Shown one piece after another: positions 16,579-24,993 of a stretch of 52,077 nt of DNA; position 1 is the first letter of the stretch, and every line of letters starts with the position of its first letter. Origin of the DNA: Rhizobacter sp. (lineage in GTDB: Bacteria; Pseudomonadota; Gammaproteobacteria; Burkholderiales; Burkholderiaceae_C); NCBI GenBank assembly GCA_025350965.1, contig JANXWV010000018.1, forward strand, positions 1-52,077, written 5' to 3'. A program made the translations under genes and the position numbers. The notes under the pieces were generated by a model. It searched no databases. It saw only the letters and a program-made list of their open reading frames with translations, and was not told where the DNA came from.

Positions 16579-19404
16579 ATGGGCTCACTGCCCCTTGCAC
16601 CTGCCGGCACTGGGGTCGAAACGGCGGCCGATTCCGGCTTCGCCGCGCTGCCCGGTTCGCTGGGCGCCGGCCCCGCCACCGCCGACCACAGCCGCTTCGT
16701 GCGGCGCATCCGGCGCCGCTACGGCGCCGAGTTGCCGATGCTGGCAACCGGTCTGCCCACGCGCGACACCATCGATGCGCTGATCGCCCACTTCATGGCA
16801 CAAGGCCGGCCGCTGGCCAGCGCGATGCGCGTGACACGCCAGCTCGTGCTCGAGCGCCTGGCCGTGCTCGACGTGGAACACGCTGCGCCGATGGCCGACA
16901 TCACCTGCGTCATGACCGAGCTCGCCGAAGTGACGCTCGACCGCGCGCTCGCGCAAGCCCAGGCCGACCACGATGTGCGCTACGGCGCGCCACGCAACGC
17001 ACTGGGCCAGCGCATCGAGTTCTGGGTCGTCGGCATGGGCAAGCTCGGCGCGCGCGAGCTGAACGTGTCGTCCGACATCGACCTCGTGTATGTGTACGAA
17101 GAAGACGGCCAGACCGACGGGCTGCAGCAGGTCAGCGCGCACGAGTACTTCAGCGACGTGGCAAAGAGCCTGTACACGCTCATCGGCGAGACGACGGAGG
17201 ACGGCTTCGTGTTCCGTGTCGACCTGATGCTGCGCCCGAACGGCAGCTCTGGCCCGCCGGCCGTGAGCTTGGCGATGCTCGAGGAATACCTGCAGGTGCA
17301 GGGCCGCGAGTGGGAGCGCTTCGCCTGGCTGAAGAGCCGCGTGGTGGCGCCGCTGGCCAGCGTGAAGAGCGGGCGCGCGCTGGCGCTGCGCGGGCTCGTC
17401 ACGTCGTTCGTGTACCGCCGCTACCTCGACTACGGTGTGTTCGAGGGCCTGCGCCAACTGCACGCCAAGGTGCGCGAAGAAGCGCAGCGCCGCGCTGCCG
17501 GCCGGCCCGAGCGCGCGAATGACGTGAAGCTCTCGCGCGGCGGCATCCGCGAGATCGAGTTCATCGTGCAGCTGCTGCTGGTGGCGCGCGGCGGGCAGTT
17601 CCCCGAAATCCGCACGCGCTCCACGCTCAAGTCGCTCGACAAGCTGGCCGCCGGCGGGCTGATGAAGCCGGCAAGTGCGCAGCGGCTCGCTGCGGCCTAC
17701 GAGTTCCTGCGCCGCGTCGAGCACCGCATCCAGTACCTCGACGACCAGCAAACACACCTGCTGCCCACGAATGACGCCGACCTGAACTGGATCGCGCGCA
17801 GCCTCGGCCTCACTTGCGACGCGCGCGCCTGCGAACTGCTCGACCAGCTGGGCGAGGTGCGCGAGTTCGTCGCGACCGAGTTCGATGCGCTCTTGCACGA
17901 CGGCCGCGCGCCGGTGGCAACCAGCGCCGTTGCCGGTTGCCGCAGCTGCGGCCTGCCGCCCCAGCCGATCGACAGCGACGCGTTCATCGAACAACTGCAG
18001 CCCGAGCTGGCCGCACGCGTGAAACCACTGTGCGACTCGCCGAAGATCCGGATGCTGCGCGACGAGAGCAAGTTGCGTCTGGCGCGGCTGATTCACCGCG
18101 CGTCGCAGGCCGTGACCGAAGGCGCATGCACGATGGACGCGGCCACGCGCTTCGTCGACTGGGTCGTGCCGCTGCTGCGCCGCGAAAGTTACCTGGCGAT
18201 GCTGGTCGAGCGCCCCGAGGTGCAGCGCCGCCTGCTGCGCCTGCTGGGCCTGGCGCGCTGGCCGATGCGCTACCTGATGCTGCACCCCGGCGTGATCGAC
18301 GAACTCGCCGACGAGCGCTTGCTGCACAGCCGCTTCAGTGCCACCGAGTACACGCGCGAACTCGAAGACCGGCACGATGCCTGGGAGCGCTCGGGCCAGG
18401 CCGATGAAGAGTCGCTGCTCGACACGCTGCGCCGCGCCCACCACGCCGAAGTGTTCCGCACGCTGGTGCGAGATGTGGAGGGCCACATCACCGTCGAAGA
18501 GGTGGCAGACGACCTGTCGGCCCTGGCCGATGCCACGCTGTCGATGGCCATGTGCTGGGCCTGGAAGCACCTGAAGCAGGCGCAGCGTTTGCCGCACTGC
18601 GAGGCACCGCACTTGGCCGTGATCGCCTACGGCAAGCTCGGCGGCAAGGAGCTGGGCTACGGCAGCGACCTCGACGTGGTGTTCCTCTACGACGACGCCA
18701 ATGAGCCCGATGCCGACCTGGCCGCCGAGGTCTATGCCGCGTTCGTGCGCAAGCTGATCAACTGGCTCACGCTGCGCACGGCGGCCGGCGAGCTGTTCGA
18801 CATCGACACGGCGCTGCGGCCGAACGGCAATTCGGGCCTGCTCGTCACCTCGCTCGCGTCGTTCGAGAAGTACCAGACCGGCCGGGGCAGCAACACCGCG
18901 TGGACTTGGGAGCACCAGGCCCTGACCCGCGCGCGCTGGTGCGCCGGCTGGGCGCCGCTGGAAGCCGGCTTCGACGCTGTGCGCTGCGCCGTGCTGCGCG
19001 CCGTGCGCGACCCAGCCGCGCTGCGCGCCGAGGTGCGCACGATGCGCGAGAAAGTGCGCGCCGCCCACCCGGTCAAGGCCGGCCGCTTCGACGTGAAGCA
19101 CAGCGCCGGCGGCATGATGGACGCGGAGTTCGCGGTGCAGCTGCTGGTGCTCGCGCATGGCACGGGGCACGCCGAGCTGCTGGACGACGTCGGCAACATT
19201 GCGCTGCTCCAGCGCGCCGAAACGCTGGGGCTGCTTGCGCCAGGGGTGGGCCTGAGTGCCGCCGATGCGTACCGCGAGTTGCGCCGGGCTCAGCACCGGG
19301 CCCGGCTCGACGAGCAGCCCACGCAGGTCGCTCCGGACGCGATGGCCGCGCAACGCGACGCGGTGCTCGCCTTGTGGCGCGCCGTGTTCGGCGCAGCCAC
19401 TTGA
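16579..19404 (+). CDS. glnE: Bifunctional glutamine synthetase adenylyltransferase / adenylyl-removing enzyme
   Basis: Adjusts nitrogen assimilation by adding AMP to, or removing it from, glutamine synthetase in response to PII. 941 residues, normal length. Two nucleotidyltransferase domains are evident: the N-terminal deadenylylating domain with GMGKLGARELNVSSDIDLVYV (about residue 155), and the C-terminal adenylylating domain with YGKLGGKELGYGSDLDVVFLY (about residue 685). Helical linkers include KLSRGGIREIEFIVQLL and KHSAGGMMDAEFAVQLL. I start at ATG 16579 (MGSLPLAP) because the upstream frame is Arg/Pro-rich; a start nearer SRFVRRIRRRYG is conceivable. The rhombosortase gene follows after 12 bases. 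Confidence 0.95.
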   Translation: MGSLPLAPAGTGVETAADSGFAALPGSLGAGPATADHSRFVRRIRRRYGAELPMLATGLPTRDTIDALIAHFMAQGRPLASAMRVTRQLVLERLAVLDVEHAAPMADITCVMTELAEVTLDRALAQAQADHDVRYGAPRNALGQRIEFWVVGMGKLGARELNVSSDIDLVYVYEEDGQTDGLQQVSAHEYFSDVAKSLYTLIGETTEDGFVFRVDLMLRPNGSSGPPAVSLAMLEEYLQVQGREWERFAWLKSRVVAPLASVKSGRALALRGLVTSFVYRRYLDYGVFEGLRQLHAKVREEAQRRAAGRPERANDVKLSRGGIREIEFIVQLLLVARGGQFPEIRTRSTLKSLDKLAAGGLMKPASAQRLAAAYEFLRRVEHRIQYLDDQQTHLLPTNDADLNWIARSLGLTCDARACELLDQLGEVREFVATEFDALLHDGRAPVATSAVAGCRSCGLPPQPIDSDAFIEQLQPELAARVKPLCDSPKIRMLRDESKLRLARLIHRASQAVTEGACTMDAATRFVDWVVPLLRRESYLAMLVERPEVQRRLLRLLGLARWPMRYLMLHPGVIDELADERLLHSRFSATEYTRELEDRHDAWERSGQADEESLLDTLRRAHHAEVFRTLVRDVEGHITVEEVADDLSALADATLSMAMCWAWKHLKQAQRLPHCEAPHLAVIAYGKLGGKELGYGSDLDVVFLYDDANEPDADLAAEVYAAFVRKLINWLTLRTAAGELFDIDTALRPNGNSGLLVTSLASFEKYQTGRGSNTAWTWEHQALTRARWCAGWAPLEAGFDAVRCAVLRAVRDPAALRAEVRTMREKVRAAHPVKAGRFDVKHSAGGMMDAEFAVQLLVLAHGTGHAELLDDVGNIALLQRAETLGLLAPGVGLSAADAYRELRRAQHRARLDEQPTQVAPDAMAAQRDAVLALWRAVFGAAT

Positions 19405-19416
19405 CCGAAAGGCGCC

Positions 19417-20055
19417 GTGCACCCGGCGCGCGGGGTGCGCTTGTTGCGCCAGTTCCGCACTAGCGCCGGCGCGACCGCCTGGGTCGGTGTGGCTGCGCTG
19501 CTCTGCGTCATGGCGATGGCAGGCGCCGACGTGCCGGCCGACGTGCTCGACTGGCAACCCGCGCGTTTCACCACCGAACCTTGGCGCGCGTTCACCGCAG
19601 TGGCCGTGCACTACAGCCGCGAGCACCTTGTCGCGAACCTGCTCGCAGTCGCGCTGACAGCGCTCTTCGGCGTGGTCGCGCACCTGCCTGCGCACATGGC
19701 ACTTGCCTGGTTCGCGGCCTGGCCGCTCACGCAGGTCGGGCTGGTGCTGCGGCCCGAGCTGGCGCACTACGGCGGCCTGTCGGGTGTGGTGCACGCGGGC
19801 GTGGCGGTGGTCATCACCTGGCTGCTGCTGACCGGAACGCGCGCGCAGCGCCTCGTCACGCTCGCCGTGCTGACCGGCTTCTGCGGCAAGCTCGTCAGCG
19901 AAGCGCCCTGGGGCCCGGCGCTGCGCCACCCGGAAGGCTGGACCATCGCGACCGTGCCGCTGGCCCACACCTCGGGCGCCATTGCCGGCGCGGCCTGCGC
20001 CTTGCTGGCGTGGGCCACCTGGCGTTCGCGCGCATCCCGGGGCGAGCGTGGCTGA
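19417..20055 (+). CDS. Rhombosortase-like rhomboid serine protease
   Basis: Intramembrane protease of 212 residues with about six membrane helices. Rhombosortase (RrtA) hallmarks are visible: HxxxN in REHLVANLLAV (H70, N74), the nucleophile in GGLSGVVHAG (S122) and the catalytic His in PLAHTSGAIAGA (H184). The family cleaves proteins carrying a C-terminal GlyGly-CTERM anchor; no such protein is encoded in this window. I start at GTG 19417, 12 bases after glnE. An ordinary GlpG-type rhomboid is less likely because of the short length and the HLxxN motif. Confidence 0.82.
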   Translation: MHPARGVRLLRQFRTSAGATAWVGVAALLCVMAMAGADVPADVLDWQPARFTTEPWRAFTAVAVHYSREHLVANLLAVALTALFGVVAHLPAHMALAWFAAWPLTQVGLVLRPELAHYGGLSGVVHAGVAVVITWLLLTGTRAQRLVTLAVLTGFCGKLVSEAPWGPALRHPEGWTIATVPLAHTSGAIAGAACALLAWATWRSRASRGERG

Positions 20056-20953
20056 GCGCCATGCCCGGCTCGACTTGCGCGCCACCTTGCTGGTGGTGGG
20101 CTGCTGCTTTCTGTGGGGCCTGAACCAGGTGGCGGCGAAGGCGGCGATGCCCGAGGTGCCGGCGCTGTGGCAGGCGGGGCTGCGCTCGCTCGGCAGCGCG
20201 GTGCTGGTGGCGTTGTGGGCGCGCTGGCGCGGCGTGCCGCTGTTCGAGCGCGACGGCTCGTTGCCCGGCGGCCTGCTGGCCGGCGCGCTGTTCGCCGTCG
20301 AGTTCTTCTGCATCTTCGTCGGGTTGCAGTTCACGACCGCGTCGCGCATGGTGGTGTTCATCTACTTCGCACCGTTCGTGGTGGCACTGGGCATGCCGTA
20401 CATCTCACGCGCCGAGGCCTTGTCCCGGGTTCAAATGGTGGGCTTGCTGATCGCATTCGCGGGCGTCGCCTGGGCGTTCGCCGAGGGCTTCACAACGCCG
20501 GCCGCCGGCCCGCGCCAGTGGATTGGCGACGCGCTCGGCCTGGGCGCCGCGCTGACCTGGGGTGCGACCACGCTGGCCATTCGCGGCACCCGGCTCGGCG
20601 CTGCGTCGGCCGAGAAGACGCTGCTGTACCAGCTTGCCATGACCGGCGTGGCGCTCAGCGCGGCGGCGTGGCGGGCAGGCGTGCCCTTGCCGGCCCGCCT
20701 GTCCACGCTGGCCTGGGGCTCGATGCTGTTCCAGACCGTCGCGGTCTCGGCCGTCAGCTACCTCGTGTGGTTCTGGTTGATCCGCCACTTCCGGGCCACG
20801 CAGCTCGCGGCGTTCACGTTGCTCACGCCGGTGTTCGGCTTGCTGCTCGGGGTGACGTTGCTGGGCGAGCCGATCACGCCCAGGCTCTTGATCGCACTGG
20901 CTGCAGTGGCTGCCGGCGTCGTGCTGGTGAACCGCAGGCCCGCCGCGCGATGA
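20048..20953 (+). CDS. EamA-family (DMT) inner-membrane transporter
   Basis: Ten-helix drug/metabolite transporter of 301 residues made of two EamA repeats. The first repeat begins LLVVGCCFLWGLNQVAAKAAM and the second begins ALGLGAALTWGATTLAIRG; the C-terminal helix pair contains LTPVFGLLLGVTLLGEPIT, the usual end of such exporters. The substrate is unknown (amino acids or other metabolites in studied members). GTG at 20048 overlaps the rhombosortase stop; a longer frame to 19982 lies inside that gene and is discarded. A short ORF starts at its stop codon. Confidence 0.93.
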   Translation: MAERHARLDLRATLLVVGCCFLWGLNQVAAKAAMPEVPALWQAGLRSLGSAVLVALWARWRGVPLFERDGSLPGGLLAGALFAVEFFCIFVGLQFTTASRMVVFIYFAPFVVALGMPYISRAEALSRVQMVGLLIAFAGVAWAFAEGFTTPAAGPRQWIGDALGLGAALTWGATTLAIRGTRLGAASAEKTLLYQLAMTGVALSAAAWRAGVPLPARLSTLAWGSMLFQTVAVSAVSYLVWFWLIRHFRATQLAAFTLLTPVFGLLLGVTLLGEPITPRLLIALAAVAAGVVLVNRRPAAR

Positions 20954-21429
20954 TCGACGGCCCGCTGTCGCTGGCCCTGCGCATCCTCGGCGACCGCAAC
21001 GGAGTTCGTTCCAGGACCTACACCGGTGACGGCGCCTTCGCGCTCACCTGCCCCGACGGTTGGCGCCTGATGGGCCGGCCATTGTTGCCGCACCTGAGCG
21101 ACACCGCCTTGCTCGAACACCTGGCGAAAGGTGTGTCGCCCGAAGCGCTGCGGCTGCGCCACTGGGTCGAACGCGAGATCGCATTCCCGGGCAAACGCCT
21201 GCACGAACGCGCGGCGGGCGGCCTTAGCGGCGGATGCGCCCGACCAGCGCCGTTGTCGAATAGCCTTCGACGAAGGGCAGGGCCAGCGCGTCGCCGCCCC
21301 AGCGCCGCACCCATTTCGTCTCTTCGAGCGTCTCGATGTCGTAGTCGCCGCCCTTCACGTAGAGCTGCGGTCGCACGCGCTGCAGCAGGGCGACCGGTGT
21401 GGGCTCGTCGAACAGCGTCACGAGGCTGA
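20950..21429 (+). CDS. Small hypothetical protein, 3' part antisense to rfaE2
   Basis: An ORF of 159 codons starts ATG at 20950, overlapping the EamA stop (ATGA). The first 90 residues look like real protein (LALRILGDRNGVRSRTYTGDG, FALTCPDGWRLMGRPLLPHL, LRLRHWVEREIAF). After about residue 92 it enters the complementary strand of rfaE2 and becomes Arg/Ser/Pro-rich, as expected of antisense sequence. Either the genuine stop codon has been lost or the C-terminus is a long neutral tail. No family recognised; existence as a gene is plausible but not proven. Confidence 0.4.
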   Translation: MIDGPLSLALRILGDRNGVRSRTYTGDGAFALTCPDGWRLMGRPLLPHLSDTALLEHLAKGVSPEALRLRHWVEREIAFPGKRLHERAAGGLSGGCARPAPLSNSLRRRAGPARRRPSAAPISSLRASRCRSRRPSRRAAVARAAAGRPVWARRTASRG

Positions 21430-21700
21430 CGCTTTCGAGCGCAGCGAGCACGCAGGCACGGTCGACCTCGTTGTTGAGCGGGCGGTCCGGGCCCTTGCCC
21501 AGGCCACGGGCCGAGGCATCGCTGTTCAAACCGATCACCAGGCTCGCACCGAGCGCGCGCGCCTGCGCCAGGTAGCTCACGTGGCCGCGGTGCAGGATGT
21601 CGAACACGCCGTTCGTGAACACCACCGGCCGGGCCAACGCCGACAGGCGCTCGGCCAGTTGGTCTGCGGTGCAGAGCTTGTCGAGAAACGAGGCGGCCAT
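21224..21700 (-). CDS. rfaE2: D-glycero-beta-D-manno-heptose 1-phosphate adenylyltransferase
   Basis: Makes ADP-heptose for lipopolysaccharide inner core. 158 residues, corresponding to the stand-alone C-terminal half of HldE. The nucleotidyltransferase signature FTNGVFDILHRGHVSYL (with HxGH) is at about residues 28-44; the later RPQLYVKGGDYDIETLEE is conserved. The partner kinase domain (RfaE1) is not in the window. It is convergent with, and overlaps by about 200 bases, the uncertain small ORF at 20950. Confidence 0.95.
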   Translation of the reverse strand: MAASFLDKLCTADQLAERLSALARPVVFTNGVFDILHRGHVSYLAQARALGASLVIGLNSDASARGLGKGPDRPLNNEVDRACVLAALESVSLVTLFDEPTPVALLQRVRPQLYVKGGDYDIETLEETKWVRRWGGDALALPFVEGYSTTALVGRIRR

Positions 21701-21788
21701 GGGCCATTGTCGCCGCGCCGCATCCGGGCCTGCCAGGGCGCTGCGAGCCCGCCGTAGACTGGAAGCCCGAATTCATCAGGAGAAGTCG

Positions 21789-22448
21789 ATGCTCGTGCTG
21801 TGCGGTTTCCCGCTCTCGAACTACTACAACAAGGTCAAGCTCGCGCTGTTGGAGAAGGGCGTGCCCTTCACCGAAGAACATGCCCACCCGCGCGACCGGA
21901 CCGAGGCCACGCTGCAGGCCAGCCCGCTGGGCAAGGTGCCGTTCATCCGCACCGAGCACGGCAACTTGTGCGAGAGCCAGGCGATCGTCGACTACATCGA
22001 GCAGGCATACCCGAGCCCGCCGCTGTTGCCGGCCGATGCGTGGCAGGCTGGCAAGGTGCATGAGCTGATCACGTTCATCGAGTTGCACATCGAGCTCGTG
22101 GCGCGCGAGCTGTACCCGAAGGCGTTTTTCGGCGGCGAGGTGAGCGAGGCGAATGCCGCGCGCATTCGCACGCTGCTGGTGAAGAACATCGCCGGCTTCA
22201 AGCGGCTCGCCAAGTTCGCACCGTTCGTTGCGGGCAACACCTTCACCCAGGCCGACTGCGCCGCGTGGGTGAGTTTGCCGCTGGCGGCCATGGCCACGAA
22301 AATCGTCTACGGCGAAGACCTGCTCGCCGCTGGAGGCGTCGACTGGAAGCCGTACGCGAAGTTGATCGGCGACCGCCCGGCCGCGCAACGCGTCACTGCC
22401 GACCGCAAGGCCGATCAGGACAAGGCAATGGCGTCGATGAAGGCCTGA
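21789..22448 (+). CDS. Glutathione S-transferase
   Basis: Cytosolic GST-like protein of 219 residues. The thioredoxin-like N-terminal domain has CGFPLSNYYNKVKLALLEKG, PLGKVPFI (cis-Pro) and the glutathione-contact CESQAIVDYIEQAYP (about residues 60-74). The C-terminal helical domain contains FVAGNTFTQADCAAWVSL, the conserved N-capping motif. A good ribosome site (AGGAGA) precedes the ATG at 21789, and a -10-like TAGACT lies about 30 bases upstream. Substrate unknown. It is convergent with the ferritin-like gene (18 bases between stops). Confidence 0.93.
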   Translation: MLVLCGFPLSNYYNKVKLALLEKGVPFTEEHAHPRDRTEATLQASPLGKVPFIRTEHGNLCESQAIVDYIEQAYPSPPLLPADAWQAGKVHELITFIELHIELVARELYPKAFFGGEVSEANAARIRTLLVKNIAGFKRLAKFAPFVAGNTFTQADCAAWVSLPLAAMATKIVYGEDLLAAGGVDWKPYAKLIGDRPAAQRVTADRKADQDKAMASMKA

Positions 22449-22466
22449 GACCGGACCGCTCGGCGT

Positions 22467-23339
22467 TCAGACGGCTTCCGGTGGCGCGGCGCGCCGGGCG
22501 GCGGCGGCCACGGCAGCCGTCATTTCCTTGCGGAAGCGGTTCAGCTCCTGGACGCTGGCGAAGCTGCGTTCCATCAGCAGGCTGAGGTTGTGCAGGATGC
22601 GCTCCACGACCTTGGTCTCCCAGACCGCATCGAACTGGATCTGCTTGTCCAGCCAGTGCTCCAGCCACTCGGGGTTGGGCAAGCGGCTCTGGACGGTGTC
22701 GCGCGGGAACAGGCTCGCGTTGACATGCAGGTTGGTCGGGTGCAGGGCCTGCGCCGTGCGCCGCGCGCTGGCCATCAGCACGCCGACCTTGGCGAACGCG
22801 GCGCGGGCTTCGTCACCGAACTTCGTCAACGCGCGCTTCATGTAGCGCAGGTAAGCGCCGCCGTGGCGGGCTTCGTCGCGCGCCAGGGTTTCGTAGATGG
22901 CCTGGATGACGGGCTCGGTGTGCCACTCTGCGGCACGCCGATACCAGTGGTTCAGGCGGATCTCGCCGCAGAAGTGGAGCATCAGGGTTTCGAGCGCCGG
23001 GGCGGGGTCGAACTCGAAACGAACGTCGTGCAACTCGGCCTCGGTGGGCACCAGCTCGGGGCGGTAGCGGCGCAGGTACTCCATCAGAACGAGCGAGTGC
23101 TTTTGCTCCTCGAAGAACCACACGCTCATGAAGGCGCTGAAGTCGCTGTCGTCGCGGTTGTCACGCAGGAACATCTCGGTTGCGGGCAGGGCCGCCCACT
23201 CGGTGATGGCGTTCATCTTGATCGTCTGCGCCTGCTCCTCGGTGAGCTTGCTGGCGTCGAACTGGTCCCACGGGATGTCCTTGTCCATGTTCCAGCGGAC
23301 GGCTTCGAGCTGCTTGAAAAGTTCGGGGTAAATCATCAT
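22467..23339 (-). CDS. Ferritin-like di-iron protein (R2/acyl-ACP-desaturase-like fold)
   Basis: 290 residues. Six iron-ligand candidates have the exact ferritin-like spacing: E47 (AITEWAALP), E78-x-x-H81 (FEEQKHS), E126 (GEIRLN) and E156-x-x-H159 (RDEARHG). This two-times E...ExxH pattern is shared with acyl-ACP desaturases, ribonucleotide reductase R2 and related oxygen-activating enzymes, so oxidase, desaturase or hydroxylase chemistry is likely. The substrate is not readable. It is transcribed divergently from the lipid-modification operon at 23671, with 331 bases between starts, and could supply an O2-dependent step there (inference). The start could be Met1 or Met2. Confidence 0.85.
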   Translation of the reverse strand: MMIYPELFKQLEAVRWNMDKDIPWDQFDASKLTEEQAQTIKMNAITEWAALPATEMFLRDNRDDSDFSAFMSVWFFEEQKHSLVLMEYLRRYRPELVPTEAELHDVRFEFDPAPALETLMLHFCGEIRLNHWYRRAAEWHTEPVIQAIYETLARDEARHGGAYLRYMKRALTKFGDEARAAFAKVGVLMASARRTAQALHPTNLHVNASLFPRDTVQSRLPNPEWLEHWLDKQIQFDAVWETKVVERILHNLSLLMERSFASVQELNRFRKEMTAAVAAAARRAAPPEAV

Positions 23340-23670
23340 GGCGGGGCCCTTCGAATGCGCGCGATTCTAGTCTGCGGTGCTTGTGTACATTGAAGTTGTA
23401 ACCGCGCGCGGGGAGGTTGATATGACTCAACTGGCGGATTCGTGACTGATCGGTTATATTTAAAACCACACGGTAATTTTTTGACTGTTTATGCCTTTCT
23501 ACCCCACAGTTTTTGCTGCGGAGCCCTCCACCCAGCGTGGTTGCAATCCCCGGGCGGTTTTCCTCCTCCCTCCTCCCTCCCTGATTCGCCCGGGGGCGCT
23601 CCGCAGCGCTTGTTTTCCTCACGCGGGCCGCCGTGCGCGGCCCGCGCCCAGGCTGCGGCGGGCCTGAGCC
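23340..23670. other. 331-bp divergent intergenic region with AT-rich island and polypyrimidine tract
   Basis: The only gene-free stretch above 300 bases. It holds a conspicuous AT-rich island (about 23440-23510) in an otherwise GC-rich context, which is likely promoter DNA for the flavoprotein operon. A C/T-only tract (23561-23581, TCC repeats) follows. On the minus strand a -10-like TAGAAT at 23364-23369 could serve the ferritin-like gene. I could not assign a convincing complete promoter or an alternative-sigma site, and no small ORF looks coding. Confidence 0.6.
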
Positions 23671-24993
23671 ATGCGGCGCGTCGCGGTGGTCGGCTCCGGC
23701 ATTGCCGGGCTGTCGGTGGCGCACGGCCTCGCGGGCAAGGCACACGTCACGCTGTTCGAGGCCGGCGCCTACTTCGGCGGGCACACGCACACTGTCGACC
23801 TCACGCTCGACGGCATCACCCACGGCGTGGACACCGGGTTTCTGGTGTTGAACGAACGCACCTACCCGCAGCTGCAGCAGCTGTTCCGCGAGCTGGGTGT
23901 GGAGATCGCCAAGTCGGAGATGTCGTTCTCGGTGCAGTCACCGGGCATCGGCGGCGCGGCTGCGCTGGAGTGGAGCGGCTGTAACCTGAACACGGTGTTT
24001 GCGCAACGCCGCAACCTGCTTCGCCCCGGTTTCTGGCGCATGTTGGTCGACCTTCTGCGCTTCAACAAGCTGAGCACCGAACTCGCCACCGACCTCACGG
24101 CGGGCGGGGGTGCAGCAGCACTCGACCAACCCATCGGCGAGTTCCTCGCGCAGCACCAGTTCAGCAACGAGTTTCGCGACTGGTATTTCCTGCCGATGAT
24201 CGGGTGCATCTGGTCGTGCCCGGTGGACCAGATGCTGCAGTTCCCCGTCGCCACGATGATCCGCTTTTGCCACAACCACGGTTTGCTGCAGGTCGCGAAC
24301 CGGCCGCAGTGGTACACGGTGGCGGGGGGTGCGCGGCGCTACGTCGAGAAGATGCTCCCGGCCATTCCCGATGCCAGGCTGAACACGCCGGTGCGCAGCG
24401 TCGCGCGCAGCGTTGACGGCCAGGTGCTCGTCACCACGGACGATGGCTGCGAGCGCTTCGACGAGGTTGTGTTGGCATGCCACTCCGACCAGGCGCTCGC
24501 GCTGCTGGCCGACGCGACAACGACCGAGGCCTCGGTGCTGGGCGCCATCCGCTACCACCGCAACCGCGCGGTGCTGCACACCGATGTGTCGCTGCTGCCA
24601 AAGCGCCGGCTGGCCTGGGCCGCATGGAACTACGAGCGCGCGGCGGGCGGCGCGCGCGACGCGACGGCGGTGTGCCTGCACTACCTGCTGAACCGCCTGC
24701 AGCCGCTGCCGTTCAGCACCCCGGTGGTGGTGTCTCTGAACCCGCTCACCGAACCGCGCGCCGGCACCGTGCACGGCGAGTTCGACTATTCGCACCCGGT
24801 CTTCGATGCCGCAGCCATCGCCGCGCAACAGCGCCTGCCCGAGATCCAGGGCCGTGGCCACACCTGGTTCTGCGGCGCGTGGACGCGCTACGGCTTCCAC
24901 GAAGACGGCCTGATGTCGGGCCAGGCTGTGCTGCGCGGTCTGCAGGCCGCAGCGGCACCCGCTCGCCCCGCACCCCAGCTGGAAGCGGCCTGA
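23671..24993 (+). CDS. FAD-dependent amine-oxidase-like oxidoreductase (COG2907)
   Basis: Flavoprotein of 440 residues. An N-terminal Rossmann motif (VVGSGIAGLSVAHGL, residues 6-20) is followed by FEAGAYFGGHTHTVDL. Characteristic segments are GVDTGFLVLNERTYPQL, PQWYTVAGGARRYVEKM and the FAD-contacting C-terminus FCGAWTRYGFHEDGLMSG. COG2907 proteins are nearly always next to DUF1365 and CFA-synthase homologues, as here, and a Rhodobacter relative lies in the RpoE-ChrR regulon linked to membrane fatty-acid modification. It probably oxidises or desaturates the methylated acyl chain (inference). No Shine-Dalgarno is evident. The stop overlaps the DUF1365 start (TGATG). Confidence 0.9.
   Translation: MRRVAVVGSGIAGLSVAHGLAGKAHVTLFEAGAYFGGHTHTVDLTLDGITHGVDTGFLVLNERTYPQLQQLFRELGVEIAKSEMSFSVQSPGIGGAAALEWSGCNLNTVFAQRRNLLRPGFWRMLVDLLRFNKLSTELATDLTAGGGAAALDQPIGEFLAQHQFSNEFRDWYFLPMIGCIWSCPVDQMLQFPVATMIRFCHNHGLLQVANRPQWYTVAGGARRYVEKMLPAIPDARLNTPVRSVARSVDGQVLVTTDDGCERFDEVVLACHSDQALALLADATTTEASVLGAIRYHRNRAVLHTDVSLLPKRRLAWAAWNYERAAGGARDATAVCLHYLLNRLQPLPFSTPVVVSLNPLTEPRAGTVHGEFDYSHPVFDAAAIAAQQRLPEIQGRGHTWFCGAWTRYGFHEDGLMSGQAVLRGLQAAAAPARPAPQLEAA

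Noticed and set aside
16585..20361. A 1258-codon minus-strand ORF opposite glnE
   Set aside because: It is the antisense of glnE and its neighbours, which carry unmistakable motifs; the shadow translation is low-complexity.
23447..23476. TGATCG followed by CGGTAA as a possible ECF (RpoE-ChrR type) promoter for the lipid operon
   Set aside because: The -35-like part resembles TGATC but the spacing (18 bases) and the second half do not fit the consensus I know; too weak to call.
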